This document shows, piece after piece, positions 56,401 to 64,000 of a stretch of 64,000 nt of DNA. The stretch spans positions 7,766,713-7,830,712 of the forward strand of contig CM055100.1 of assembly GCA_029204225.1 (NCBI GenBank), read 5' to 3'. How positions within the stretch are numbered: position 1 is the first letter of the stretch; every line of letters starts with the position of its first letter. Both the position numbers and the translations under genes were made by a program. The DNA is from Diphasiastrum complanatum (taxonomy: Eukaryota; Streptophyta; Lycopodiopsida; Lycopodiales; Lycopodiaceae). The notes under the pieces are model-generated. The model was given only the letters and a program-made list of their open reading frames with translations. It did no database searches and was not told the DNA's origin.

Positions 56401-57450
56401 CCAGAGGACTAGCTATGCAAAGGCATAAAAATTATTGAGATTAATTCGTGTCAGCAAGAAACTTAAGTTTTCAACTTTTCCTTTCAACATTCCAAGAGAA
56501 TGAGCGGCTGAGAGAAAAACCTATAAGAGATTCCACCGGAGAAGGCTTAGGATTTTCAGATTCCATCCAAGAGGGCTCAGAATTTTTAGGTTCCACCCAT
56601 GAGGGCTCAGAATTTTGAGGGCAACAAAATTACGAGCAATGACACTGCCGGGAAAACATGTGGGCTGGATATTATATTGATAATGGGGGTCCCCAAAACC
56701 CATTCAATCATGTAAGATTTGAGCTTACACAGACTAAGAATGATGATGGGTTCTTACTTGCTACTATAGGGGCACAGTAAATTGACAACTGGCTTATTAC
56801 AAATTGCAATCTGTATTGAAGAAACTGGATTCACTTTTTCTGCTTTTCTTTGTGTTAAGCAGAAAGTATGATTAAGGAGAAATTTCCAAGCTGATAAAAT
56901 CCTTGGTGCCTTACTTTTTGTTGCCAATCACGTCCAAAGCTTGCAACACCAACGCGTAAAGATACTCCACTTTTCTGCTGTATATTTGAATAGAGCCCTG
57001 TATAAGCAGAGCCGCTACAACATGCCAAACACAGCACATAAAAATCAATCACTTCCACCTATAGGGCAACATAATGGACGCCTCTGCTTACAGCTTGCAG
57101 ATATCGTAACAGAAAATTCATCAGAAATTATTGTGGAATAAATTTGCGTGCTGCTTTATATTTACTACCAAGAAAGCTACCAAAAGAGCTAAAATAAGGT
57201 GATGTATGGTAAGCTCTTCATAATAAGACGAGTATGCTGAATCTTGTTTGTAAATGCTTGCAATGGCCAGGTTACCTTCAGCAAAATTCAGGGAATTTTG
57301 CCCATCCTCAAACAACGTGGTAAGAGAAATCTCTGCCAAATATCCCTCCAACTCCTGCGCAACATCAACACTCCAGTTGGCAGCTAAATCCCGGTTTGGC
57401 TGCAGCAGGTGAAGAAACCTGCCTTCAGTCTCCCTGTCCCTCCCACTCAT
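46903..57450 (-). CDS. CAPH2: Condensin II complex kleisin subunit CAP-H2 (11 exons, 757 residues)
   Basis: Kleisin that bridges the SMC2/SMC4 heads of condensin II and recruits CAP-D3 and CAP-G2; acts in the nucleus in chromosome compaction and interphase organisation. Minus-strand exons in order: 57450-57276, 57014-56915, 55893-55796, 53460-53321, 53064-52599, 52308-52103, 51637-51476, 48554-48456, 47975-47874, 47755-47567, 47439-46903. All junctions are GT-AG and phases agree throughout. N-terminal helix-turn-helix region: [20 protein letters not shown] then [20 protein letters not shown]. Middle: [38 protein letters not shown] and [21 protein letters not shown]-terminal winged-helix region: [28 protein letters not shown] and [18 protein letters not shown]. 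Slightly longer than Arabidopsis CAP-H2 because of a Ser/Thr/Lys-rich tail of about 110 residues. Start chosen at the ATG preceding the conserved N-terminus. Intact, so probably functional. Confidence 0.93.
47567..47755 (-). CDS. CAPH2: CAP-H2 exon 10
   Basis: Encodes [19 protein letters not shown] and [14 protein letters not shown], the C-terminal winged-helix region that contacts the SMC4 head. Acceptor acgcag, donor CTG|gtaaat. Confidence 0.95.
47874..47975 (-). CDS. CAPH2: CAP-H2 exon 9
   Basis: Encodes [20 protein letters not shown] and [14 protein letters not shown], the helix before the C-terminal winged-helix domain. Acceptor gtacag, donor CAG|gtttgt. Confidence 0.93.
48456..48554 (-). 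CDS. CAPH2: CAP-H2 exon 8
   Basis: 99 nt. Encodes [20 protein letters not shown] and [13 protein letters not shown]; the ESL.F...LCR.H pattern is conserved in plant CAP-H2. Acceptor tttatcag, donor ATG|gtacgt. Confidence 0.88.
48555..50980 (-). other. CAP-H2 intron 7, main part
   Basis: About 2.4 kb without recognised genes. The segment just before 50980 has the polypurine-like AACAAGGGGGACTC and could be the 3' internal end of a copia element, but no coding motif is visible. Confidence 0.5.
50987..51330 (+). repeat. Probable solo LTR or LTR fragment (copia-like)
   Basis: AGAAGGGAGTGTTATGGG at 50976-50993 looks like a polypurine tract joined to an LTR start (TGTTATGG). A TATA box (tatatatagg) lies about 145 bp further. 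The 3' boundary is not resolved. Confidence 0.45.
51476..51637 (-). CDS. CAPH2: CAP-H2 exon 7
   Basis: 54 codons rich in Asp/Ser ([20 protein letters not shown], then [20 protein letters not shown]). Low conservation. Acceptor gatgcag and donor GAG|gtatgc both fit phase 0. Confidence 0.82.
52103..52308 (-). CDS. CAPH2: CAP-H2 exon 6
   Basis: Encodes [40 protein letters not shown] and [14 protein letters not shown]. Acceptor gctatag, donor GAG|gtgtat. Basic helix followed by the F..W motif of the family's middle region. Confidence 0.88.
52599..53064 (-). CDS. CAPH2: CAP-H2 exon 5
   Basis: Largest internal exon. Encodes [20 protein letters not shown], a basic Ser/Arg-rich stretch ([14 protein letters not shown]), an acidic stretch ([20 protein letters not shown]) and the conserved [10 protein letters not shown]. 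Acceptor atcaacag, donor AAG|gtaaac. Confidence 0.93.
53321..53460 (-). CDS. CAPH2: CAP-H2 exon 4
   Basis: Encodes [20 protein letters not shown] and [20 protein letters not shown], then ELETYQ. The acceptor actgcag (ending 53461) is the one that fits phase; an upstream actttcag would break frame. Donor CAG|gttata. Confidence 0.9.
53461..53787 (-). other. CAP-H2 intron 3, exon-proximal part
   Basis: Plain AT-rich intron between exon 4 and the copia relic; nothing recognised. Confidence 0.55.
53788..54490 (+). mobile_element. Ty1/copia RT end and RNase H relic in CAP-H2 intron 3
   Basis: Plus strand (antisense to CAP-H2). 53798-53998 encodes [20 protein letters not shown] and [12 protein letters not shown]. 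After a frameshift, 53971-54490 encodes [34 protein letters not shown] and RNase H ([42 protein letters not shown]). The segment with the first RNase H Asp (normally YSDADWAG) is deleted between LRGIIGG and FVFMMG. 5'-truncated. Confidence 0.9.
54491..55600 (+). other. Probable copia 3' region and unclassified intron sequence
   Basis: Pyrimidine-rich, with open frames that have no recognisable similarity. Likely the 3' LTR and flank of the copia relic, but I could not delimit an LTR. Confidence 0.4.
55796..55893 (-). CDS. CAPH2: CAP-H2 exon 3
   Basis: 98 nt; acceptor ttggcag, donor CTG|gtaagt. Encodes [20 protein letters not shown] and [12 protein letters not shown], the acidic segment before the conserved F.N.DD.P motif of plant CAP-H2. 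Confidence 0.88.
55894..56914 (-). other. CAP-H2 intron 2
   Basis: About 1 kb. Contains a short repeat around 56540-56610 (GAGGGCTCAGAATTTT twice). No gene. Confidence 0.6.
56915..57014 (-). CDS. CAPH2: CAP-H2 exon 2
   Basis: Only 100 nt, with stops just upstream. Acceptor ttgtag, donor AAA|gtaagg. Encodes [20 protein letters not shown] and [12 protein letters not shown], the second half of the conserved N-terminal kleisin domain that binds the SMC2 neck. Confidence 0.9.
57276..57450 (-). CDS. CAPH2: CAP-H2 exon 1 (start)
   Basis: ATG at 57450-57448. Encodes [39 protein letters not shown] and SLNFAE plus one base; donor AAG|gtaacc. Confidence 0.92.
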
Positions 57451-58000
57451 GGCCCTTTTCCACTTCCTATGCCAGCTTTTCTTCCTCTGCCACCCTCTTT
57501 CTTCTCAAAGACTAGCAAATCTTGCACTATATCTTTCACAACCAGCCTTCCAATCTACAGGTGACACCAGAAACGATGAACGTTCTATCCAGAGCTTCCC
57601 TTGCAGAGCTACTTAGCAGCGTATGATGCATCAAAGGAAATGCTTCACAGCAGATTGTTGCGATCCATGCCAAAAGCTACCACCATCACATCACTTCAAA
57701 TCCATTCATTACCCTTATTGCAGAATTTTCCGCATCCACAAGCTCTCGTCGCCATCGCCATCGCCATCGCCAGCTTCTCTGTAGTTTGTTCCCCCTCCCT
57801 TTCTCCTTCGCTCATATCGGATTTTGCACGCCAAGCAGTTGCCTCGGAGAATCGAACTCGAGACCTCATCCCCAGCACTGAATTCAAATTTCTTCGCTCC
57901 CCATTGCGGGGTTGTAAGAGCCGATTCCTTTAACGGCCGTTGATATGAAGGGCATCCATCCCTTGGACTTTAGGGTCCACCTTAAAAATATGGGCTACCT
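57451..58000 (-). promoter_or_regulatory. CAP-H2 5' UTR / promoter region
   Basis: Sequence upstream of the CAP-H2 ATG. Several CCATCGCCATCGCC repeats near 57750-57770 fit a 5' UTR or proximal promoter. No TATA box is evident. Function assigned by position only. Confidence 0.45.
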
Positions 58001-59030
58001 CATTTTGGACCTCCCTTGTGTACCCCCTTGGCACTTGCCTTGCAAAGGCAAGGGTGTGTGTTGAGGTGGGCAAGGCAGCACTTTGGGCTTAAGTCGGTTA
58101 GTGATGTTCATAAAAATAGTTAGTCTTAGAAAATGTGCTTAAGAATTCTAGCGTTTTAGGCATTGGTCTTCACTTGTAAAAGGCGGGTCTACTATGTTGT
58201 TAAAGCATAGAGTTTTGGCATGAAAACAACTTATTCTTTGGAAGTCGATGTTGGGAAAATGGAGGGAGAGAAGTGAGTCGGTTCGACAAGTCGAAGACTG
58301 TAAGCGACTTATTCGAGCGCAGTGGAATAGTTCTCCTTTCCTAATGCATGACTACGCGTGTCAATATTGAACAAAACATAACGACAGAAACATTCAATCT
58401 TTTAGCAACTAACTTTGAAATCGCTAGCCATAAAGTGATTTCGTAGCCAAACAATGAAGTATTGAATTATCGGACAAAACAATAAGAGATTTGTCAATCA
58501 CAAATTATTATAGAGATGCATACATTCTGAAATGATACTGAAGGCAATAAGAGAAGATTGATTCAGTAAGTAGCATGTACAAATCAAATGATGCTGAGCA
58601 CAAGACAATTGCAGATAGAAACCGCGTACTCTAAGTTATCTCTGAGTAATTGAAAATTCTGTCAGTAAAGACGAATAGTTATACTGAGCTAAGATAGAAA
58701 CTAAGCTTGTAGCTAACTTCTTAACTAAAGAGTCTTTTGATGATCAGCTATTTATACTAAGCAATAACGTGTATCCAATAGGACAGCTATTCAGGTCGCA
58801 AATCGCAATAGCCAATTGGTCGTAATGCGTTGGCATCCATCCAGTTAGGACTTCTCGGAAATTTACTTGCTAAACGGTTAGGGCAAGTCTTTAGCTTCAG
58901 TTCAAGTGGAACAATAACTATCTTTCATCAACATGGCCGAAGTCTTCAACTTTCATCGGAGACGTCGATATGTCGGATGTGTAGGAAAAATAGTAATTAT
59001 TCTTTCACAGAGAACACGATGAAAGTTTGA
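58001..59030 (-). other. CAP-H2 upstream intergenic region with LTR-like promoter
   Basis: On the minus strand GACCAATTGGCTATT and CCTATTGGATACACG (CCAAT motifs, about 58775-58830) precede a TATA box (AGTATAAATAGC, about 58745-58757). This looks like an LTR or promoter. No coding sequence nearby. Confidence 0.4.
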
Positions 59031-59868
59031 ATAAATCAAACTAATATCAGTGCTTTCAATTGGGTTTGTATCTGATCTATGTACTAATAGAACAGTATTA
59101 GCTCTGATTGAATATGCGTGCGGAAATTATATGCGGAAGTAAGAGACAACTTAAGACAATTTTTAAACAATAAGAAACTATTGATCAAAAAACGAATTTT
59201 TATAACTTTAAATCTGAATCATCAACATACATCTCTTGCTGACTTATCTCGCTATTGTGTCTCTGATTGAGTCAGTTACAACGAGTAGTGCACATGTATT
59301 TATATTGCTACATGATAGGTCTTTTGGCCTTTTATTTACAGGTCTTTTGGCCTTTATAAGTTGTAACAGTAGATATCTAACCGTTTACGACGGTTGATAT
59401 TCAAATAGATGCTCTGCTTCTAAGGTTAAATGAATTTTGTTCACGAATTATTCATGACAGTCTATCTCTTTGTCTCAACTTCGTGTTTCGCGAATTATTC
59501 GCGACATTTTTGTCTTTCGCGAATTGTTCACCACAGATGACAACTTTGAGCTTTAAGAAGAAATTCGAAATATTTCGCGAACTGTTCGCGACAGTTTCGC
59601 GACATCTGAGGTTTGAACAAGAAACAGAATATTTCGCGACAAGGTTCTGTTCGCGAATCTTTCGAGCTTCAACAAGAAAGCCACGAGCTTTTACTAGAAA
59701 TTGTTTCGCGAATCTTTCGAGTTGACTGCACGATAAATTTCGTTAATCTTTCGAGTTGGTCACGAATAGAAATGTTTCGAGTTCGCGTTTGTTTCTTTCT
59801 CATCCTTTGTCAAGTAAACTGCGCACTTTGTTAGTAGAATCGAGATCTGTCTGATTAGGTGTTCTACA
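59031..59868 (-). repeat. 3' LTR of the minus-strand copia element
   Basis: Begins TGTAGAACACC at 59868 directly after the polypurine tract. TATA box TATAAATA at 59304-59297. U3 holds nine TCGCGA hexamers. The low-coordinate end is uncertain (about 59.0-59.1 kb) because the other LTR is outside the window. Confidence 0.75.
59488..59711. promoter_or_regulatory. Cluster of nine TCGCGA motifs in LTR U3
   Basis: TCGCGA starts at 59488, 59499, 59517, 59575, 59586, 59597, 59634, 59651 and 59706, mostly inside TTTCGCGAA or TTCGCGACA. The spacing is 11 bp for three of the intervals. It lies about 180-410 bp upstream of the LTR TATA box. CGCG cores are bound by plant CAMTA factors, and TTTCGCG resembles E2F sites; which applies is unknown. 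Confidence 0.7.
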
Positions 59869-59885
59869 GCTCCCTCTCAAAGTGG
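59869..59885 (-). other. Polypurine tract of copia element
   Basis: Minus strand reads CACTTTGAGAGGGAGC immediately before the LTR start TGTAGAACA; it primes plus-strand DNA synthesis. Confidence 0.8.
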
Positions 59886-62800
59886 GCAGTTGGAGTAACC
59901 CCAATTTTCTTCACTGCTTCTCGAGCAAAGCTTTATTGAGTGGCTTCGTAAAGATATCAACTGTCATTTCCTCTGTGGGTATGAAGACTGTCTTCAATGT
60001 CTTCTTCTCGACTAAGTCCCAAATCACATGATATTTGATAGCTATGTGCTTCGTTTTTTAGTGAAATACAAGATCTTTCGTAAGATAGATTGCCGAAGTG
60101 TTGTCCATTAACAAGACATAAGGTTCATAAATAGATTCATCAAATCCTTCCAACATCTGTTTGACCCAGATCAGCTCGTTTGTCATCTTGGCTGCTGCTA
60201 CATATTCCGCTTCACATGAAGATTGAGCTATTGTTGTTTGCTTTTTGCTTATCCAGAGTATGGTTGCGCCAGATGCTAGAGTACAACCTCATGAAATACT
60301 TTTGCTATCATCCTTCATGGATGCCCAACTTGCGTCACTGTAAGACTCGATGTGAAATCCAACCTCCTTCGAATAACACAGTCCATAGTCTTTCGTTTCT
60401 TGGAGATATTGTAGTACTCTCTTTGCCAACTTCCAATGCAACGATCCTGGGTTCTAATTATATTGGCTCAGCCTGTATACTGCAAACTCTATATCAGGTC
60501 TAGTGTTGTCTGCTAGATATAACAATGATCCAATCAGCCCACGATAGGGTGTTTTGGTTATTCGTTCCTCTTCCTTGAGAGTTTGCGGACAATCTGCCTT
60601 GTTCAATATTGTTCCAGGTATCATGGGAGTATGCACACCTTTGCATTCGAGCATGTTGAAGTCTTCAATGATCTTTTGAGTGTATTTTTGTTGGTGAAGA
60701 TACAACTTACCACCTTCAAAGTCTCTCACGATCTACAAGCCTAGATAGATTTTAGCTTTTCCTAGGTCAGCGATCTCAAATATTTCAGAAATAACTCTTT
60801 TGACATCTGAAATTAACTTATCTCTTCTTGAGAAGATAAGTGTGTCATCAACATAGACAGCTAGAATGATTATTTCATTTTGGACATGCTTGATATAGAC
60901 ATTTGACTCAGCAAATAGAGGTTTGAAGTCTAAGGAACGTAGTGCTTCGTCCTTCTTTCTATACCATTATCTGGCTGCTTGTTTCAGACCATAGATACTT
61001 TTATTCATGTGACATCTGTATCTTGGATATTCTTGGCTTACAAAACCAGGTGGTTGGTCCATGAATAAGTCTTCTTCCAATTCTGCGTGCAAGAAAGCAG
61101 TCTTTTCATCCACGATATGGATTTTCAGATCATGAGCCACTGCATACGCGAATAACAAGCGAATTGATGTATGTTTGACTACCGGTGAGAAAGTATCAGT
61201 GTAGTCGATCCGATACTTCTGTGAAAATCCTTTAGCAACTAACCTTGCTTTGTATCTGATGTTTTTTTCATCAAGACTTGTTTTGACCTTGTAGATCCAC
61301 TTGCATTTGACTGATTTCCTTCCATCAAGAATAGGCGCAATTGTCCATACATTGCTCTTATACATGGATGACATTTCATCCTCCATTGCTTGAATCCAGC
61401 GATCTTTATTTGGTCCATCAACAGCTTCCTTGAATGTTTGAGGTTCGTCAGAGAAACCACAAAATTTGATGGTTGTATTTAAAACATCCTGATTATACCT
61501 TTCTAGTGGTTTTCGTTGTCTGTCAGATCTTCTCACATGTGGTTTCGAGTTCGATTCTGCAGGTTTTGAGTTCGATTCTGATTTGAGCTTTTCTGCTGGA
61601 ATTTGAACTAGCGATTCGAGTCTGTCAAGCACTCAATCTTGACCTCTCTCTGAATCTGGTAATTCTCTTTAATCTTCTGCTTGTTTTTCTTCTGTTGTCG
61701 TTGGTAGCTCATTATAGTTTTTGAGAACTTCATAGCCGACTAGATCATTGTCTGCTATGTATTTCAACTCATCAAATTTGACATCTCGAACAACTTTTAT
61801 CGTACCAGTTTCAGGTACATAGACACGATAATATGACAGATGTAACTTGAACCCTACCAGAAAATTTTGTTTTGTCTTTTCATCGAGTTTCTTTCTCAGC
61901 TTATCTGGTATATGCATATACACCACGCATCCAAATGTCCGAACATGTGCAAGATTTGGCTTTGACTTCCACCATATCTCATCAGGAGTTTTATCCAATA
62001 TTCAAGATTTCAGAATACGGTTTTGAAGATAATTTGATGTAGCCACTACTTCTGCCCACAACTGTTTTGGTGCTTTCGCATGAGCCATCATACACCTAGT
62101 AGCTTCCATAAGTATACGATTCCTTCGTTCAGCTATTCCATTGTGCTGAGGTGTGTATGATGCAATCTTTGTATGCATAATACCTCGATCAGTACAGTAA
62201 GCCTTGAATTCATTGGAAATGTACTCACCTCCATGATCTATGCAGAACTGCTTTAGCTTTTTGCATGTCTGCTTCTCAGCCCAATTCGTATACTCAACGA
62301 ATTTTTCAAAAGCTTCAGATTTGGTACGAATAAAGTATACCATAGCGAACTTGTTGAAGTCATCAATAAACGTAATGAAGTACTTTGCATCACCCAACAA
62401 CAATACTCCGAATGGTCCACAAATATCTGAATGCACAATTTCAAGTACCTTAGTTGCTTTATAAACATCCTTATTTAAAGGTGTTCTAGTCATCTTGCCT
62501 TTAAGACAAGATTCGCAGGTAGTTCAAATATCTCTACTTGTGATTTCGACTCCTTGAATTCTCTGACTTTTGTTGGCTTGGTACAAGGCTTCCATGTTCA
62601 TGTGACATAGCCTCTTGTGCCACAGTATATCTGTTGATTCCCGAGTTTGATTGACTTGTTCGATTCTAGTTCGAATGTTCAGGTGATATAAATTTCCTTC
62701 TATGTTGTCTTTAGCAACCAAGTTATTAGAATCTTCCTTGAACAGTTTACAAGAGTTCTTCGTGAAGGTTACTAACATGTCTGTATCGACTATCTTAGCT

Positions 62801-64000
62801 ACAGATAGAAGATCTTTATCAAGAGTAGGGACATAGAGAACTTCCTCTAATTTTTTGTCTCCATGATTTGTGTCCAGCCATAATACGCCAGTTCCATCAA
62901 TCACGTGTTTAGAACAGTCTCCAAGTATAATAAATCTCGAATAGTTCGTCTTCTTGTACTCAGAAAAAATTTGTTTCGAGAAAACAAAATGTGAGGTGGC
63001 TCCCGAATAAAGTACCACTTCTCGAATTGAATTACATGAACAACATAGATCAACACTAACATAAGCTGTTGAGTTCCTTGTTGCCATGTCTTCTGCTGCT
63101 CTGGAACATTCTGCTTTGTCTTCGACATAGTTTGAATCTGAAGGTTCGCTTTGATTCTGCTCCTTTCTTTTTTTGGGATTCTGATAACAGGCTACTACTG
63201 CATGACCCCATTTATGACAATGAATACATTCAATCTTTGGATTTAATCAACACTTTCTTCTGTGTGACCTGATCTTCTGCATCTGTTGTGGATCTTCTTA
63301 TCACCATAATTCTTCTATTTTTTTTCCAGATTGTTGATCATTAGTCTTAGACTCATTCTTTTTAGATGACTCCCTCTTAAACTTAGACTTCTTAGAAGAT
63401 TTATTCTTCTGAGTAAATAGAGCATTTTCGAAATCACCATTGTCATCATAGCGTTCACGAGCTTCTACTTCCTCCTTAACTCCGTCTATTGTCTTTTGAA
63501 GTGCATTGTCGCATCTTTCGCCATTAAGGTTCTTGTTGTGTGGAATGACCTGGGTAGGGCTCGAAGAAAATAACTAAGTTGTTTTTCCTTTGAAATTGTA
63601 TTTTCTACATCAGAATTCTACAAGGAAATAAACAGATCTTTAATCTTTCACACGAATGTGTTCAAGTCTTTGTCGTCCCATTGTAGGTAAGTTAATTGGT
63701 CTTCCAAGAACATGATCTGATTACGAGATCGAGTCTCATTTTTGGTTTTTGCAATTCTTCTCATAAATCTTTTGCGTTCGAAATTGATGTAAGATCTAGT
63801 ATTATATTGTCATGCACTGAAGACGCAATAATTGCTATAGCTTTGTCATTTTTTAAACTCCATTCTCAAAGTTCTTTGCCAGGAGTAGCTATTGGCTTCT
63901 ACCCATTGCCATAGACCTTCGCCCTTCGATAAAAGTGAAGTCTTTAATTTCCAAATCAGGTAGTTTGAACCTTCTGGATCCAAGATCGTGAATAACCTCC

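Larger units (their letters stand above)
59031..64000 (-). mobile_element. Ty1/copia retrotransposon, nearly complete pol, 5' end beyond window
   Basis: Minus strand, from the window edge down. Gag (64000-63170) ends in zinc knuckle CIHCHKWGHAVVAC (63200-63240). Protease: VLYSGATSHFVF (active-site Asp replaced by Tyr). GAG-pre-integrase: ILWHKRLCHMN. Integrase 62493-62002: HSDICGPF, the second Asp in CIDHGGEY, NGIAERRNRILMEATR. RT 61632-60780: CKWIYKVKTSLDEKNIRYKA, RLVAKGFSQK, then AVYVDDTLIF near 60870. RNase H 60500-59920: YSDASWASM, SSCEAEYVAA, DNTSAIYLTKDLVF. Then polypurine tract (GAGAGGGAGC) and 3' LTR. No frameshift was found; the frame is interrupted by about nine single stop codons. 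Same lineage as the plus-strand copia at 40-44 kb. Confidence 0.92.

Noticed and set aside
57825-57930. tRNA-like or SINE-like sequence (GAGTTCGATTCTC on the minus strand)
   Set aside because: A TTCGATT loop is present, but the stems do not pair and no A/B box pair or acceptor stem was found.
59920-63100. Stops in the copia frame as substrates of U-to-C RNA editing (as in fern organelles)
   Set aside because: The pattern matches what reverse editing repairs, but that editing is organellar and this element is nuclear; methylcytosine deamination explains it more simply.
1-64000. CRISPR arrays, operons, rRNA, phage or toxin systems
   Set aside because: Searched by eye and none seen; the DNA is plant nuclear with split genes and retroelements.

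Overview
The window is eukaryotic nuclear DNA from a land plant with a repeat-rich genome. It is AT-rich, genes are split by introns of up to about 7 kb, and most of the rest is retrotransposon and DNA-transposon debris of plant type (Ty1/copia, Ty3/gypsy, LINE, hAT). The two host genes narrow it further. One is an axonemal inner-arm dynein heavy chain, which among plants survives only in lineages with flagellate sperm (bryophytes, lycophytes, ferns, cycads, Ginkgo). The other is a plant-type condensin II kleisin, CAP-H2. Long TE-filled introns fit a fern (or cycad/Ginkgo) better than a compact bryophyte genome; this is inference, not proof.

Layout. 1-8035: the tail of a long dynein intron (at least 8 kb), holding a Ty3/gypsy pol fragment (+), two LINE relics (-), a small LINE piece (+) and a 769-bp hAT-like non-autonomous element with an 8-bp target duplication. 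8036-39694 (+): 15 exons encoding the last ~1434 residues of the dynein heavy chain: stalk coiled coil 1, microtubule-binding domain, coiled coil 2, AAA5, AAA6 and C-terminal domain. All junctions keep frame and one intron is GC-AG. Its introns carry copia, gypsy and hAT material, including a decayed BED-finger hAT transposase gene (22.45-25.55 kb, -). 39.7-46.9 kb: intergenic, with a decayed Ty1/copia element (+) that itself has an ~0.8 kb insertion, a possible plastid rpoC1-like scrap and recent tandem duplications. 46903-57450 (-): CAP-H2 in 11 exons (757 residues predicted), with a copia RT/RNase H relic in intron 3 and an LTR-like piece in intron 7. 58-64 kb: a nearly complete Ty1/copia element on the minus strand whose 5' end lies beyond the window.

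The dynein and condensin genes are convergent (tail to tail) and have unrelated jobs: sperm flagellar motility and mitotic/interphase chromosome organisation. No operon, CRISPR, tRNA or rRNA gene was found. The most unusual signals are (i) nine TCGCGA hexamers in ~224 bp of the copia LTR U3, several spaced exactly 11 bp apart; (ii) intronic hAT-like elements whose two ends carry matching palindromic pentamer clusters, with the pentamer differing from element to element; and (iii) retroelement frames broken almost only by C-to-T stops. I found no clearly new multi-gene system.
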